This document shows, one piece after another, positions 46,027-56,696 of a stretch of DNA of 64,000 nt. The translations under genes were made by a program, and so were the position numbers. The stretch's first letter is position 1. Every line of letters starts with the position of its first letter. The DNA comes from Deinandra increscens subsp. villosa (Eukaryota > Streptophyta > Magnoliopsida > Asterales > Asteraceae): the NCBI GenBank assembly GCA_039602395.1, contig JBCNJP010000228.1:209959-273958 (forward strand), written 5' to 3'. The notes beneath the pieces are model-generated. The model was not told where the DNA came from and searched no databases. It was given only the letters and a program-made list of their open reading frames with translations.

Positions 46027-46382
46027 TGTTAGAGCATGTTTTGATGTCTAGTGCTAGGTCTAGGTGTTTTGTCTATGTATTTGATAGTTTTGTATAAACT
46101 GGTCTCAGCGTACCAGTAGCGGACCAGATGGTTCGCACGGACCATCTGGTACGTTGGTTATTTGCTATGCTGGACAGGTTTAGTATAAATAGTTAAGTTC
46201 GATTAGAGAGAGTTCAGTTATGAGAGTTGTGAGTGCTTAACTGTGTGTTTTCAAGTGTGTTCTCTCTGTATTCTCTCTCTTGTAAACGAGCTTGTGATCT
46301 ATTGAAGAATCATTTATTTACCTCGTTGTGTACCGAATCCGATTACAACCATGCACTAGCAAGATCATATACGTGTTTTACA
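46027..46382 (+). repeat. B 3' LTR
   Basis: Same length and ends as the 5' LTR. Differences are scattered single substitutions, several of them in the CGTACC words (for example GGTACG to GCTATG). Confidence 0.93.
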
Positions 46383-46387
46383 GGAAC

Positions 46388-47203
46388 AGTTAAATTACAC
46401 CCTCTTGATGAATTTTCAGAATTTCCTGATCCATGACCAATAACAAATGTTGTTTGAGGTGGATTTGATGAATCAAAACCAAATGATTTAGACTTTGCAT
46501 TAATACTTGCAGAATTTTGACCATGATACAATTCAGGATTTTGCAATTGAGCAGTTAACTTATTTGAAGTCATCATTTTCATCTGTCTAGCATGAAGCTT
46601 TCCGGTTAAATTTTTGAAATGATAATTCAGAATACTCTTTGTCATGAGTCAGCAGCAAGACATAATTCTCCGATTTTGATGGTAAGGCTACTAGCAATTT
46701 CTCTTTCAACTCCTCTTCCGTATTCTCTATTTTTACCACTTTCATTTCACATATCAGATGTGAAAATCTGGATACAAGAGCTGAAATATCTTCCTTATCA
46801 TAATGTATTGATCATTGCCTTCACATCATGCAGATAATGCATCCCATAATTGTTTTGATTTCTTTCACATACTAAACTGATGTAGTAACTCAGTTGGTAA
46901 AGCCATTGTAAGATATCCAAAAGCTTTTTGTTCAAGCTCATATAGTTTTCTCTCAGCTTGATCAAAAGTATGAACTTCTTTGAAATCTCCCGCTTCAGTT
47001 GGATGTACGTAAAGCTTTTTTATTGGAATCCGCAAATCTATATCATTCGTGCTGATATAGGCGGAAAATCATTGCTTCTAATTTTGATAATCTTCCAAAT
47101 TTAATAATCTGGGAACCTTCTGGCTTGTTCCAATTTCGTTATCATAGTTAAGCATAGCTTGCATCGTGCTTTGCATAGCCGCAAATGCTTGGAAATCCGA
47201 CAT
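46388..47203 (-). pseudogene. A gag, N-terminal part
   Basis: It begins at an ATG at 47203 (reading MSDFQAFAA) and contains decayed UBN2-type motifs: QHEIGTS-like, a WKQ-type segment, an LPTELLHQ equivalent, and KLHARQMKMM near the B insertion. Several frame breaks are present. It joins the part at 33202 once B and one GGAAC are removed. Confidence 0.78.
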
Positions 47204-47892
47204 CTTTTCCAAAATCTGATGCTTAAAAAAAACTTCGAACTCAAAATCAAAACTTTTAAAAGTGGATTTTGGGTACCAAAACGGAAGGTACTGGCCGTTA
47301 GGCCACTAAAATTCTAGATCTCGTCGAGACGGTCATTTTGGCTGGTATTGGGTTCCGTAACTCTTAACAGTTCTCAAGTTACGTCAGTTTTAGTGAACAC
47401 AACTTTTCTGCCAGCGGACCAAGTAGCGGACCAAAATAACCAGCGTAACAATAACCTTCAGCGGACCAACAACGTACCACCTTCAACGTACCAGCAACCG
47501 GACCTGAATAATCAGCGTACCAGTGAACTTAGCGTACCACCTTGGTACGGCGTAACCGTCAGCGTACCAATCAGTAACCATCGCGTACCAGGTAGCGTAC
47601 CAATCAGCGTACCAATTTTTTAAATGATGATATTCTTGCGTATCAGACGGTGTACCAAAGTGTTCATCCGGCGTACGACGACATTTTCGACTGATTTTTC
47701 TGAATTTGACTGTTTTGAGCTAGAATTTGTAACAGTAAGTTGCGAAAACACACTAGGAATGTTTTGAAATCATTTTTAACACCAGAAACACTCAGAATTG
47801 ACAAAATTTGATGAAAAAATGAAGAAAATCCCACTTTCTCACACTAGAATTTCGTAAATGATAAAAAACACAGCAGTAGAGCAGCCTGGATT
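47204..47892 (-). promoter_or_regulatory. A gag leader with CGTACC words
   Basis: Around 47410-47690 there are about fifteen GCGTACCA/GCGGACCA copies, matching the S2 leader closely. No protein is encoded; the plus ORF at 47348-47623 is a repeat artefact. Confidence 0.72.
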
Positions 47893-48275
47893 GCTCTGAT
47901 ACCACTTGTAAGTACATGAAACGATCTTACTACTGCATGCTTTGATCAATCTAGTGAACACGAGAAGTAAATAAGAGAAATCTTATTGAATCACTTGAAG
48001 ATTACAAAGAAGTCTCTCTGGTTTCTCTCTCTAGAACACATACAGAAAGTGTAGAAATGACAGAAGTTCTAAGTTGATATTCTAACACGATCTATTTATA
48101 GTCACTACATACTGGTCAGCGTACCAACTGGCGTACCAGTTGGTACGGGCGTACCACTGGTACGGCGGACCATATGGTATGGCCACCAAGGTATGTTGAC
48201 TGTTTGACTCACAAACTTGCTCTATTCTAGATACAATACACGAGACACTATGTAGCATAGGAATATGCTCTAACA
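47893..48275 (-). repeat. A 5' LTR with adjacent primer-binding site
   Basis: PBS TGGTATCAGAGC (minus strand, 47904-47893). LTR 47907-48275, 369 bases. It carries several inverted CGTACC/GGTACG pairs (about 48118-48180) upstream of the TATA region, CTATTTATAG near 48090, in element orientation. Confidence 0.9.
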
Positions 48276-48280
48276 AGCAG

Positions 48281-50885
48281 CCCATCTTCTTCAGTAGCAA
48301 CCCATGATTTAACTTTAATAAGTCATAATAGCAACTCATGCTTTAACTCAAGTAGGTTCTAGTAGCAACTCATGCTTTAACTCTAATAAGTTATAATAGC
48401 AACTCATTCTTTAACTCTATTACGCCATTTTCTCATTTTAATGAATTAACCTCCGATCGTATATACTACCTACCCCTAGTTAAATAACCAGATGCTTTAG
48501 GTTTGTTATTAAATAGCAATAAGGCATTCATATACCTGCAAAAAATGGACATCCCCCAATTTACCTAGGTGTATGTATACATGATGTACTAGCGGCGTAT
48601 CCTCCACACTTTCGATATACCAGGTAACTTATATTACTATGTATATATAGGATGTACCAGCGGCGTATCCACCACATATTAATACAAGAAAATGCACCAC
48701 CTGTTCTCATATAATCATACATATTCACTAAACGTTTACTAACAATTCCCTTGTCACTTGGCTACCTAATTTTAAAGCAAGTATATACATATCACATTAT
48801 AATCAACATAATTGCATAACACGTATAAGCAATTTAACAATAATTTCATCATATAACACGTATATATCAAGTCACAAGTATCTTGAATATATTTTCACGA
48901 ATATTATATGTATACTAGCCCGAAAACATTTAAAGTGGGCTTGTAGAAACTCACCTTATATCTTTAAGTGGTTTACTTGGACAAAACCTCCGTTATGGTC
49001 CACGATTAACCTAATCGCGTATCGGATTGCATTAATGCAAGGTTATTATAAACAATACCTATGTTTATTTATATCTTATAATCTTGATACTATTTTATTA
49101 GGGTTTATCTCTTATAATGCCAAAATGACCAAAATGCCCTTATAGGCATAAAAACCTTTATTATTTGATAATATGAAGACGCGCATTCCTATAAGTAGAC
49201 GCTCACCCCGAGATCGCCAGTGAGGTATGCCAGTTCCCTGTTGGGATTTATGCGACAACCCTGCTTTGCCAGAAACCCCATTGTACTAGCCCCTACCCTT
49301 CCGGTCCGCACGAACTTCTAAATATCCAATTAACTCGGTATCTTTAATACTTTATAATTTATTCATTTTAAACTCATATATACTTATTATATATATAAAC
49401 ATGTTATAAGACCAAAAAAATCAAGTACTCATACCCTCCAGATTATTTTATATTAATTATCTATATTTAGAAACCCTAATTTCATGAATTTCTCGTTTTA
49501 TTATCAAAACTCATTTTTATTTCAAACTAACTTAGGGTATTATCCCTTATAACATTCTATAATATTCTTTAAAATATCAAAGGTTAATTCAACACCGTTT
49601 ACTCAATTTGGGCAGAACAACGTTATGAAAACCCTAATTTTGACCCGTTAACAAAACCATTACCAAACCTTTTCCAATCGTGAAATAAACTTAGAGCTTT
49701 CTGAAAATACATCATTTTATGGTTACCTACAAAAATTCAGACCCTAATTCTCACCCAAATACCCTATTTTGGCAAAACAAGCTCAAGAACCCTGATTTTA
49801 ATACATTTTTAAAATTCATACCTAGAGATCGAAATTTACAAAAACTGAAAGAGGTTATTGTTAAGCATAACTATAAGATCATGACTGTAAATTTTCAGCT
49901 TCTAATTCTCCTTGTGCAGCTCGAATTCAACTGATAAAGTTTCCGTGTCGGAATAGGGTTTTTGAGAGAGAAATCAGAGAAATTGGTGAGTTTGAGAGGT
50001 TGTTTGATCCAGTTTTTATAGGGGAATGGTGCTTCTAGGTGCCCAACACGTAAGGGAGTGATTAATCAAATAAAAACGACGTCTGGAGGTCTTAATCGTG
50101 GAGAAAAGGTTGAGGACGTGGCTCAAAAATGACCTGGAACATTTCTGCTGTTGCTGTTGCTCGTCGCATGTCGTGCATGATGGGTGGGTGTGGCTCGCGA
50201 TATGCGAGCCACTGGTTTCTGGCCAGCTTTCATTTTGTTTACAATATTGGTCCTTGTGGTTTGGTTTGGTGCACTCTAGCCCCCTATACTTCTACTATTT
50301 TATCACTTTATCTACCAAAACATTATGGGACGTATTTCTAACATTTTCTAAGGTTTCTAAGGCTCGGGATTCGTACGATAACATATATATACATATATAT
50401 TTTTTCTTTATTATTTGCTAATTTATGTTTTAGCCCCTCAAACTTACAATACTTATTATTTTATGTTATGAATCATATTAGGATATATTTTTACTAATTT
50501 ATAAGCCTCAGGATACTTATAATATGTATAATACATGTATACGTTTATATCTTTACATAAATTACGCTTTTAGCCCTTTTACTTTTTCGTTAGCTATTAA
50601 CACACGTATTTACACGCATATATGCATCAAATGATTCATGTACCATGATGTTAATCATATAAACACATATTCATCTTATATTATACTTTCTTTTCCATTT
50701 AACACATCCGTTTATGCACATTTCATCACATTGGCTATCAAACGAATAATTCTAACTCATGCAACCTATCCAATGTATAGTCTTACCATATTTATCAATC
50801 AAGCTCAGGTAATTATAATATAAACACGTATTTACTATATATATATATATATATATCATGTATCTATGAATTCTGGGATGTTACA
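48281..50885 (-). repeat. G2 3' LTR, right part
   Basis: It continues the LTR after the A insertion and ends GGGATGTTACA, followed by a purine tract (minus strand AAGGGGGTAGAGT, 50886-50898). Near the start are four direct repeats of about 35 bases containing GCAACTCATGCTTTAACT (48295-48420). (AT)n runs lie near 50385-50400 and 50838-50857. No gene is recognised. Confidence 0.75.
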
Positions 50886-52337
50886 ACTCTACCCCCTTAA
50901 ACAAGGTTTCGTCCTCGAAACCTCCTTAACCCGCAATCAACCCAAGGTAGAAATTTCTCACCTCGCTCTTTTCTTCCTAGGTATATACAAAATCTTACAT
51001 ACGTATCTATCGAGTTCTAGACATATGAAGTATCTCATTCCGAGCTTCCTTCTAACTCTGGCTTAACTGCTCGTGGAACTTTTTTACAATTGTTCGGGAA
51101 GATGCGTCTCCGTGGGACTTCTAATACTCCGCTTTGCCTTTGCGTATTCTAAACGTTTGTCTTCATCCTGCACGTCCTAATATCTATTATGTATATAATA
51201 AACCAGTTAGACCTCTGTGGCATAATCTCGTATAATGCCTCCGTCTTTTGAGGGTAACGCCATTGCTGCAAACTTTGAATCGTCAGGCTCATCCGCATAT
51301 CCTCATTTGTCTTGAGATCATCTGGCTTGATGGCTTGCAATTGTCCTAAGGAAGACGTAAATCTAAGTTATCCAAGGTAGCTTTATTAAGGGATTCCTTG
51401 ACAATGCTACTCCTATTTTGTGCTCATGTAGCTCGTCTGATCATCATATGGATTCTTCCCGACATTTGTGAAGTACAACATCTCTTAGGTCGTAAGTTCT
51501 TCCTGGCCTACTTCGGACCTCCATACTCCTAATGCTTCTTCTGGTTTGGATGATGGTTGATAAAGCGATCTTCTTGCCTATACCTAGATTAGTTGGGTGT
51601 TCCCGTCCTTGTATTCTCGAATTGCTTCTTGATCCATCTTGTGGTAACCTCCTCCATTCGTCTTTGAACTATTCCTAACTTCAACTGCTTCCACTTCGAG
51701 TCTTCCGGCCTATGGCCTATAGTGATTTCCTATGATCTACCGAAGATATCAACGTAACTTGGAACGTTTTTTCCACTACTCCTGCCATAGCAATTCTCAT
51801 TTCTTCTTTGTCATGATTTCGTCTGTCTTCAATCGTGTCTTCAGGTGTCTTGCTTAAGGTGACATTTCAGAACTTATGTGATGTAGAGTCTCCAAATTTT
51901 AAAATCATGATAATTATACGTGCACTTATAATTATGATGCGTTCAAAACCCAATTACTTTTCACCACACTTATCCTTAGTGTCCACGCTTTACTCCTTTG
52001 TTTCGTCGATATTCTAAGTTATGATCTTCTTCGGTTTTTCTTCGTGCTACTAACCAGATAATACATTATTATCTAACCTACCCCGCACTTGGTCACATAA
52101 CAGTTAGTACTTGGAATTTGTTTATATGGTGAATACCCGATTACAGTAGCTAATTGCAATCGTGTATGTTCGATATTCAAATATCATATGTCCTATCTAT
52201 TATGTTCCTTATGCGTTTTATCCTTACTGGCACAAGCTATCCTAGCTGGCATCTATATTTCCTATCTCAACTTACTTTTGCCAGAGTCCTAGTTTATGTC
52301 TAGGCACCGCGCTTGTACCTTAATCTCTTAAACCAAG
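50886..52337 (-). other. G2 interior, non-coding
   Basis: About 1.45 kb between purine tract and PBS. I find no gag, protease or pol motif in any frame. The content is mixed-composition sequence with short ORFs only. It may be a relic of a larger interior or a large-LTR derivative that never carried genes. Confidence 0.6.
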
Positions 52338-53160
52338 GCTCTGATACCAGCTTGTGACGTCCACTCCCAGACTTGGCACCCGGAGGGGTCACGTATCAGA
52401 TTTACTCATGAACACAAGGTATCAACAGAGATATTAAGCAGCGGAAATTTAAATCTTTTATCTATATAAGCCAAGTATTACAGTAAGTGAGATATTGTAC
52501 ATATGTATAACTAACTATAATAAGGAAATCTATAACAAAGCCATCTTGCCAGAAACTCTTCCTTGATAGCTTTCCCGATTATCCTATCCTTTAATGATCC
52601 GTATCTTTACTTCTAAACGTCTCTGTAGAACCTAGCATACATACTTTTAAAAGTCAGATTACGCTGGTGAGTTCTACCGTTTAGTTCAAAACCGTTTAAG
52701 TGTTTACCTGGTTTTCACAACACATGTATAGATCACATATAAATCCTAACACGTATTCACTATGATAATATATCCTATTATCTTAACCATGAACCTAGGC
52801 TAAACTTCTAGGTCACTATATTTAACCAACTATTTTGGTTCTCCATGAAGAGTCTGCCCACCACTGCACACTCCGTCCCATCATAAAGGATAGTTATTAC
52901 AACGATCTAATGCAGCTCCGTCCGTACACAGTTCCCTAAGCCACCAATATGGGGAAGTAGCGTCTCTTCATTCTTCATCTTCTAGGAAAGGTCTGCCTGC
53001 CACTGCAAATTATCATCCCACCTTAGCGTAAGATAGTTGTTACAATGACCAACTGTAGCTCTGTCCGCACACGGTTCCCTAAGCCACCACTATGGGGAAG
53101 CAGAAATTCTTCTTCTTCAGTAGCAACTCATGCTTTAACTTTAATAAGTCATAATATGAA
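52338..53160 (-). repeat. G2 primer-binding site and start of the 5' LTR
   Basis: PBS TGGTATCAGAGC on the minus strand (52349-52338). The LTR from 52353 (TGTGACGTCC) parallels 27852-28667 and reaches into the 35-base repeat region, where C inserted at 53161. Confidence 0.82.
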
Positions 53161-53512
53161 TGTAAAACCAGATACGGATCTTACTACTGGATGAACTGAT
53201 CGATCTTGTGTACGAGAATGTAAATCAGCTTGTTTTATTGATTCACCAAGAAAACAATTACAAGGCTTTGGTTTCTCTCTCTAGAACACACTTAGAAAAA
53301 CACACTTAGTGGAGATGATATGACCAGCAGTTCTAACATGCTAAATATGTCAACCTATTTATAGGTGACTCAAACTGCCCAGCATACCATCCAACGTACC
53401 ATTGGTACATTGGCTCCGTACCAAGTGGTATGGAGCATGGTACGCTGTCTCTAAGACTCACACCATAAAGCTCTCATATAGATACAATACACGAGACACA
53501 TTAGTAGCATAG

Positions 53513-53839
53513 AACTCCCAACCATTTATGCGTTGGAGAGACCGTTTCTTATTTTGTGCCGAAGCTATTTATAAAGCACAAGCTGAAACAGGTGAAATCA
53601 AAGGGCATTACTTGAATGCTACTGCGGGTACATGCGAAGACATGCTTAAAAGGGCTGTATTTGCCAGAGAATTGGGAGTTCCTATTGTAATGCATGACTA
53701 CCTAACTGGGGGATTCACTGCAAATACTACCTTGTCTCATTATTGCCGAGATAATGGTCTACTTCTTCACATCCACCGCGCAATGCATGCAGTTATTGAT
53801 AGACAGAAGAATCATGGTATGCACTTCCGTGTACTAGCT
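53513..53839 (+). pseudogene. rbcL: Nuclear copy of a chloroplast rbcL fragment
   Basis: The segment encodes 109 codons of the Rubisco large subunit, about residues 207-315 in the spinach numbering. They run from NSQPFMRW through AETGEIKGHYLNATAG and GGFTANTT to HIHRAMH (H294, R295, H298) and HFRVLA. The frame is undamaged. Both ends fall mid-gene, abutting copia LTR sequence that reads GTAGCATAG on one side and TATGCTCTAACA on the other, with only about 2-3 LTR bases lost. It lacks the K201 active-site region, the C-terminal barrel, a promoter and a start, so it is a plastid-to-nucleus transfer (NUPT), not a gene. Confidence 0.95.
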
Positions 53840-53852
53840 ATATGCTCTAACA

Positions 53853-54614
53853 AACTCCCCCTTAACGTGTAGTGTATCTAGCTATCTATCTATCTAACAA
53901 AACTGCAGTCTTCAATCTTCAGCATTGCTGCATCTGATCTTCAACTTGAAATCTTGTCAGGAATAGAGCTTGCATGGCTGGATCAATCTTGAAAAATATT
54001 TGAACTTCAAGATCCACTTGTGAAAGATATTTCATACTCCCCCTTTCACCACGCTTGAGTCTTGACAGTACAGACACTGCAATTTCGTATAGATTTGAAA
54101 ATGTTTTTCATATCTTGTGTCGATCAATCGAAAACAAACAAGAAATAAAATATTTTAGGCTTTTATGAAATTATGCTAAAAGACACCAATAATCTTTTTG
54201 ATTTTTTTGAAATGAAAAAATAAAATGCAATACAGAATCAGACACTTTTTTTTTTGGTATTTTGCGAGAAAGATCACGACGTGAGATCATATCAGACATA
54301 ACGCATCTAGCACATTTCAATTTCGGTATTAATCAGCATGCAAGCCAAGATAATCGCAAGAACAACATTTATGTTTATTTCAGCATGCACCAATCATTTT
54401 TTATCTTTTCCAGATATGCTTAAGGTAATATTATCATGCACTGATAACTCGGCATCCATTCTATCAGAAATACTGGTAAATCATCATGTTTATCATATAC
54501 AAGCAAATTTTCTTAAAGATTTAATCATCCTTGATGAGTCATGCAAAAATTAAGCAGAACCTCAAATACTTAGCAATCAGGCCGGTCTTGTGGACACGCA
54601 GAGAAAGCCCAAGT
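53853..54614 (-). other. C 3' non-coding region
   Basis: It aligns in outline with the start of A's 3' region. It contains one partial stem-loop unit (about 54551-54613) with the boxes and an inner stem GTC/GAC, truncated by D. No gene is seen. Confidence 0.6.
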
Positions 54615-54972
54615 TGTTAGAGCATATTCATATGCTACGTTGTGTCTCGTGTATTGTATCTAGTCTTGAGCGTCTGTGTGAGTCAAAGTAGTCAGCATAC
54701 CATTGTGGTCGTACCATATGGTTTGTCGTACCAGGTAGTACGGACGTACCAATTGGTACGTAGGGTGGTACGCCAGCCTATATGATAAGACTATAAATAG
54801 TTCTTTAGAGAGATAGCTTACCAGTTCTGTCATTTCATATCTCTTAACTGTGTATGTTTCTCTCTCTAGCTTGTAACACTTAGTGAATCAATAAAGCAAA
54901 GCTTTAGTTACATCGTGTTCGTTCTCGATTTACCGAATCATGCACTAGTAACATCCGTTCTGTGGTTTTACA
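54615..54972 (+). repeat. D 5' LTR
   Basis: 358 bases. GTACC/GGTACG words at about 54697-54775 precede TATAAATAG near 54790. It is closely related to the LTRs of A, C and S2. Confidence 0.9.
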
Positions 54973-55496
54973 AGTGGTATCATAACATTTGGTTGCTCTA
55001 CTGCTTTGATTTTGATCATTTTTGAGTTTTACAGTGAGAAAGGTTGGGTTTGGTCCGTTTTTCATCAAATTTTCACAATTTCGAGTGTTTCAAAGATCAA
55101 AAATAAGTTCTGAGTATTCCTAAAGTGATTTCGCATCTTCCTGATCCAATTTCCAGTTCCAAAAGTCGAAAATTTGAAAATTCAGTTGCATTTAGCTTGG
55201 TATGTCACTGGTCCGGACGCAGAACACGTTGGTACGTCGATGGTCCGCAAGGCAATCTTCTTCGTGATTCTGGTACGCTAGGTCTGGTCCGCTAGGCAAT
55301 CCTCAAGGTTGGTACGCTGATAAAACTGGTACGCTGATATCACTGGTTTGGAGTTTGCTACGTTGAGTTGGTTGGTTTGGTGGTGGTCCGCTACATTTTG
55401 TTGGTACGGAACTCAGTATTCTGGTCCGCTAGTTGGATTTCTGGTACGTTGAGAAGTTTTTTGGTACGTTGGCAGAATTGGTATCGTAACTTCAAG
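54973..55496 (+). promoter_or_regulatory. D leader
   Basis: It holds the decayed PBS and, from 55198 to 55485, about ten GGTACG and several GGTCCG copies. The following gag starts at the ATG at 55497. Confidence 0.7.
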
Positions 55497-55869
55497 ATGT
55501 CTGAATTACACGCATTGGCCGCTGTTCAATCTTCATTACAAAGTCTGATGAATTATGATAATGAAATTGGAACAAATCAGAAAGTTCCCAAATTGTTAAA
55601 ATTGGAGGATTATGACAATTGGAAGCAACGGTTTGAATCATTCATTAATGCTCTTGACATTGATCTATGGATACCCATTGATCAAGAGTATAAATACCCT
55701 AAGAAAAATGGAAAGCCGGTCCCATGAAGTGATCTTGATGAAGATCAAAGGAAAGTTTATGGTAGAGAAAAGAAAACTTATGGAAATCTCACAATGGCAT
55801 TACCAAGAGAGCTCTTGCATCAATTCAAAAATTGCACAACATCAAAATCTTTGTGGGATGCATTAAAAG
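55497..55869 (+). pseudogene. D gag, part 1
   Basis: It starts MSELHALAAVQ and carries the UBN2-type NYDNEIGT, VPKLLKLEDYDNWKQRF and ALPRELLHQFKN-type motifs. An in-frame TGA lies at 55725. It is cut by E at the Trp-Asp-Ala-Leu motif. Confidence 0.82.
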
Positions 55870-56176
55870 TGTTGATACCTGAAATGTGCGTCGTGTGAAG
55901 TATCAAACAAAGAACAAGATCAAGTCAAAATTAGGTCTGGCCGATCTAGGTCCGAACCTGAAGTTCGGAAAAATATGTGTTTGATCTTTGTAATTAGCAG
56001 TTCTTAGCGTGTAAGATTTCTTAAGTGTGTGTTTTCAATGTGTTTTTCTGTGTTGTGTTTCTGAGTGTTTCACTGATTGTAATTGTTCTTCGTTGATCAA
56101 AAAAACAATCGGTTAATTACGTTTCGATGTCCGATTAGCTAGATCGAGTAGACGATCCGATGCTCACGCATTTTCA
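55870..56176 (+). repeat. E 5' LTR, promoter region deleted
   Basis: 307 bases against 349 for the 3' LTR. The missing 42 or so bases fall after TTCGGA (about 55969) and include a second inverted CCGAAC/GTTCGG pair and the TATAAATA start. The rest is nearly identical to the 3' copy. PBS TGGTATCAGAGC follows at 56178-56189. Confidence 0.9.
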
Positions 56177-56696
56177 GTGGTATCAGAGCTTTCTGGTTCA
56201 CTTTACTGATTTGTGGTTGCTATTCTCGAACTTTTGAGCGTTTTTGAAGTTTTCTCGTGCTTCTTTTCGTATTCTCAATCATTTCTGACGTGCGTTTTGT
56301 TTCAAAATTACTCTTAAATCGTTCCTCATCATTTTTCTGGTCTGACTGGTACGTTTTTCGTCAAAATTCATCAAAAATCGAATGTTTTTGAAAAATTATG
56401 TCGAAGTTCGGAGTTTCCAGATCAGGTTTGGAGTAACTGCTCCGAACTTGAAGTTCGGACATCTTTCGGTGTGTCTTCGGTGAGAGTTCAGTCAAAGTTC
56501 GGAGTTCAGAGGTGGTTCGGAGATAGATCAGAGTTGATTAGGAATTTGGCTTGTTGATTCTGATTCGGAGCAGGTTCGGACATAGTTCGGACTTTAGATT
56601 TATGTTCGGACAGAGTTCGGAGGTTAGTGATAGGATCGGAGCAGGTTCGGCCAGCAGATTCAAATTTTCAACGGTCGGATTTTCACGCGTTTGCTG
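56177..56696 (+). promoter_or_regulatory. E primer-binding site and leader with TTCGGA words
   Basis: It starts with a perfect PBS. From about 56400 to 56665 there are about eleven GTTCGG(A) or CCGAAC copies, the same word as in the LTR. It leads directly into gag. Confidence 0.75.

Larger units (their letters stand above)
33208..46382 (+). mobile_element. B: full-length copia element with gag, pol and env-like gene (CGTACC family)
   Basis: Two 356-base LTRs (33208-33563, 46027-46382) with a perfect target duplication GGAAC (33203-33207, 46383-46387), inserted in A gag in the opposite orientation. By eye the LTRs differ at about 22 of 356 positions, roughly 94% identity, so the insertion is not recent. 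The interior order is PBS, leader, gag, pol, stem-loop array, internal promoter-like block, env-like gene and purine tract. All three genes carry stops or frameshifts. Confidence 0.95.
28668..48275 (-). mobile_element. A: gag-only copia element of the CGTACC family, split by B
   Basis: 3' LTR 28668-29019 and 5' LTR 47907-48275, with target duplication AGTAG (28663-28667) / AGCAG (48276-48280), one mismatch. The interior, without B, is about 5.7 kb: PBS, leader, one long decayed gag and a 3' non-coding region. Pol is absent. The flanks join inside the G2 LTR exactly as the uninterrupted copy near 53105 predicts. Confidence 0.9.
27852..53160 (-). mobile_element. G2: Ty3-gypsy-type element with long LTRs and a short interior, right end beyond the window
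   Basis: 3' LTR 27852-28667 plus 48281-50885 (split by A), purine tract at 50886, interior 50886-52337, PBS 52338-52349 and 5' LTR from 52353 (split by C at 53161). Removing A, the 3' LTR is about 3.4 kb while the interior is only about 1.47 kb with no pol. It is therefore a large-LTR, non-autonomous element. Its target is G1. Confidence 0.78.
53161..54614 (-). mobile_element. C: copia element of the CGTACC family, 3' end only
   Basis: 3' LTR 53161-53852 (about 364 bases plus a 327-base chloroplast insert), purine tract (minus strand AAGGGGGAGTTTG) and about 760 bases of 3' non-coding region cut by D in a stem-loop unit. Its 5' part should lie right of D, outside the window. Target flank ATGAA (53156-53160). 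Confidence 0.8.

Noticed and set aside
50098..50421. ORF of 107 codons in the G2 LTR as a gene
   Set aside because: Cys/Trp-rich low-information composition, no domain, no conservation visible, and it lies inside a non-coding LTR.
53528..53872. An intact-looking rbcL reading frame that might be a working gene
   Set aside because: It covers only about residues 207-315, lacks a start, promoter and most active-site residues, and both ends are LTR sequence.
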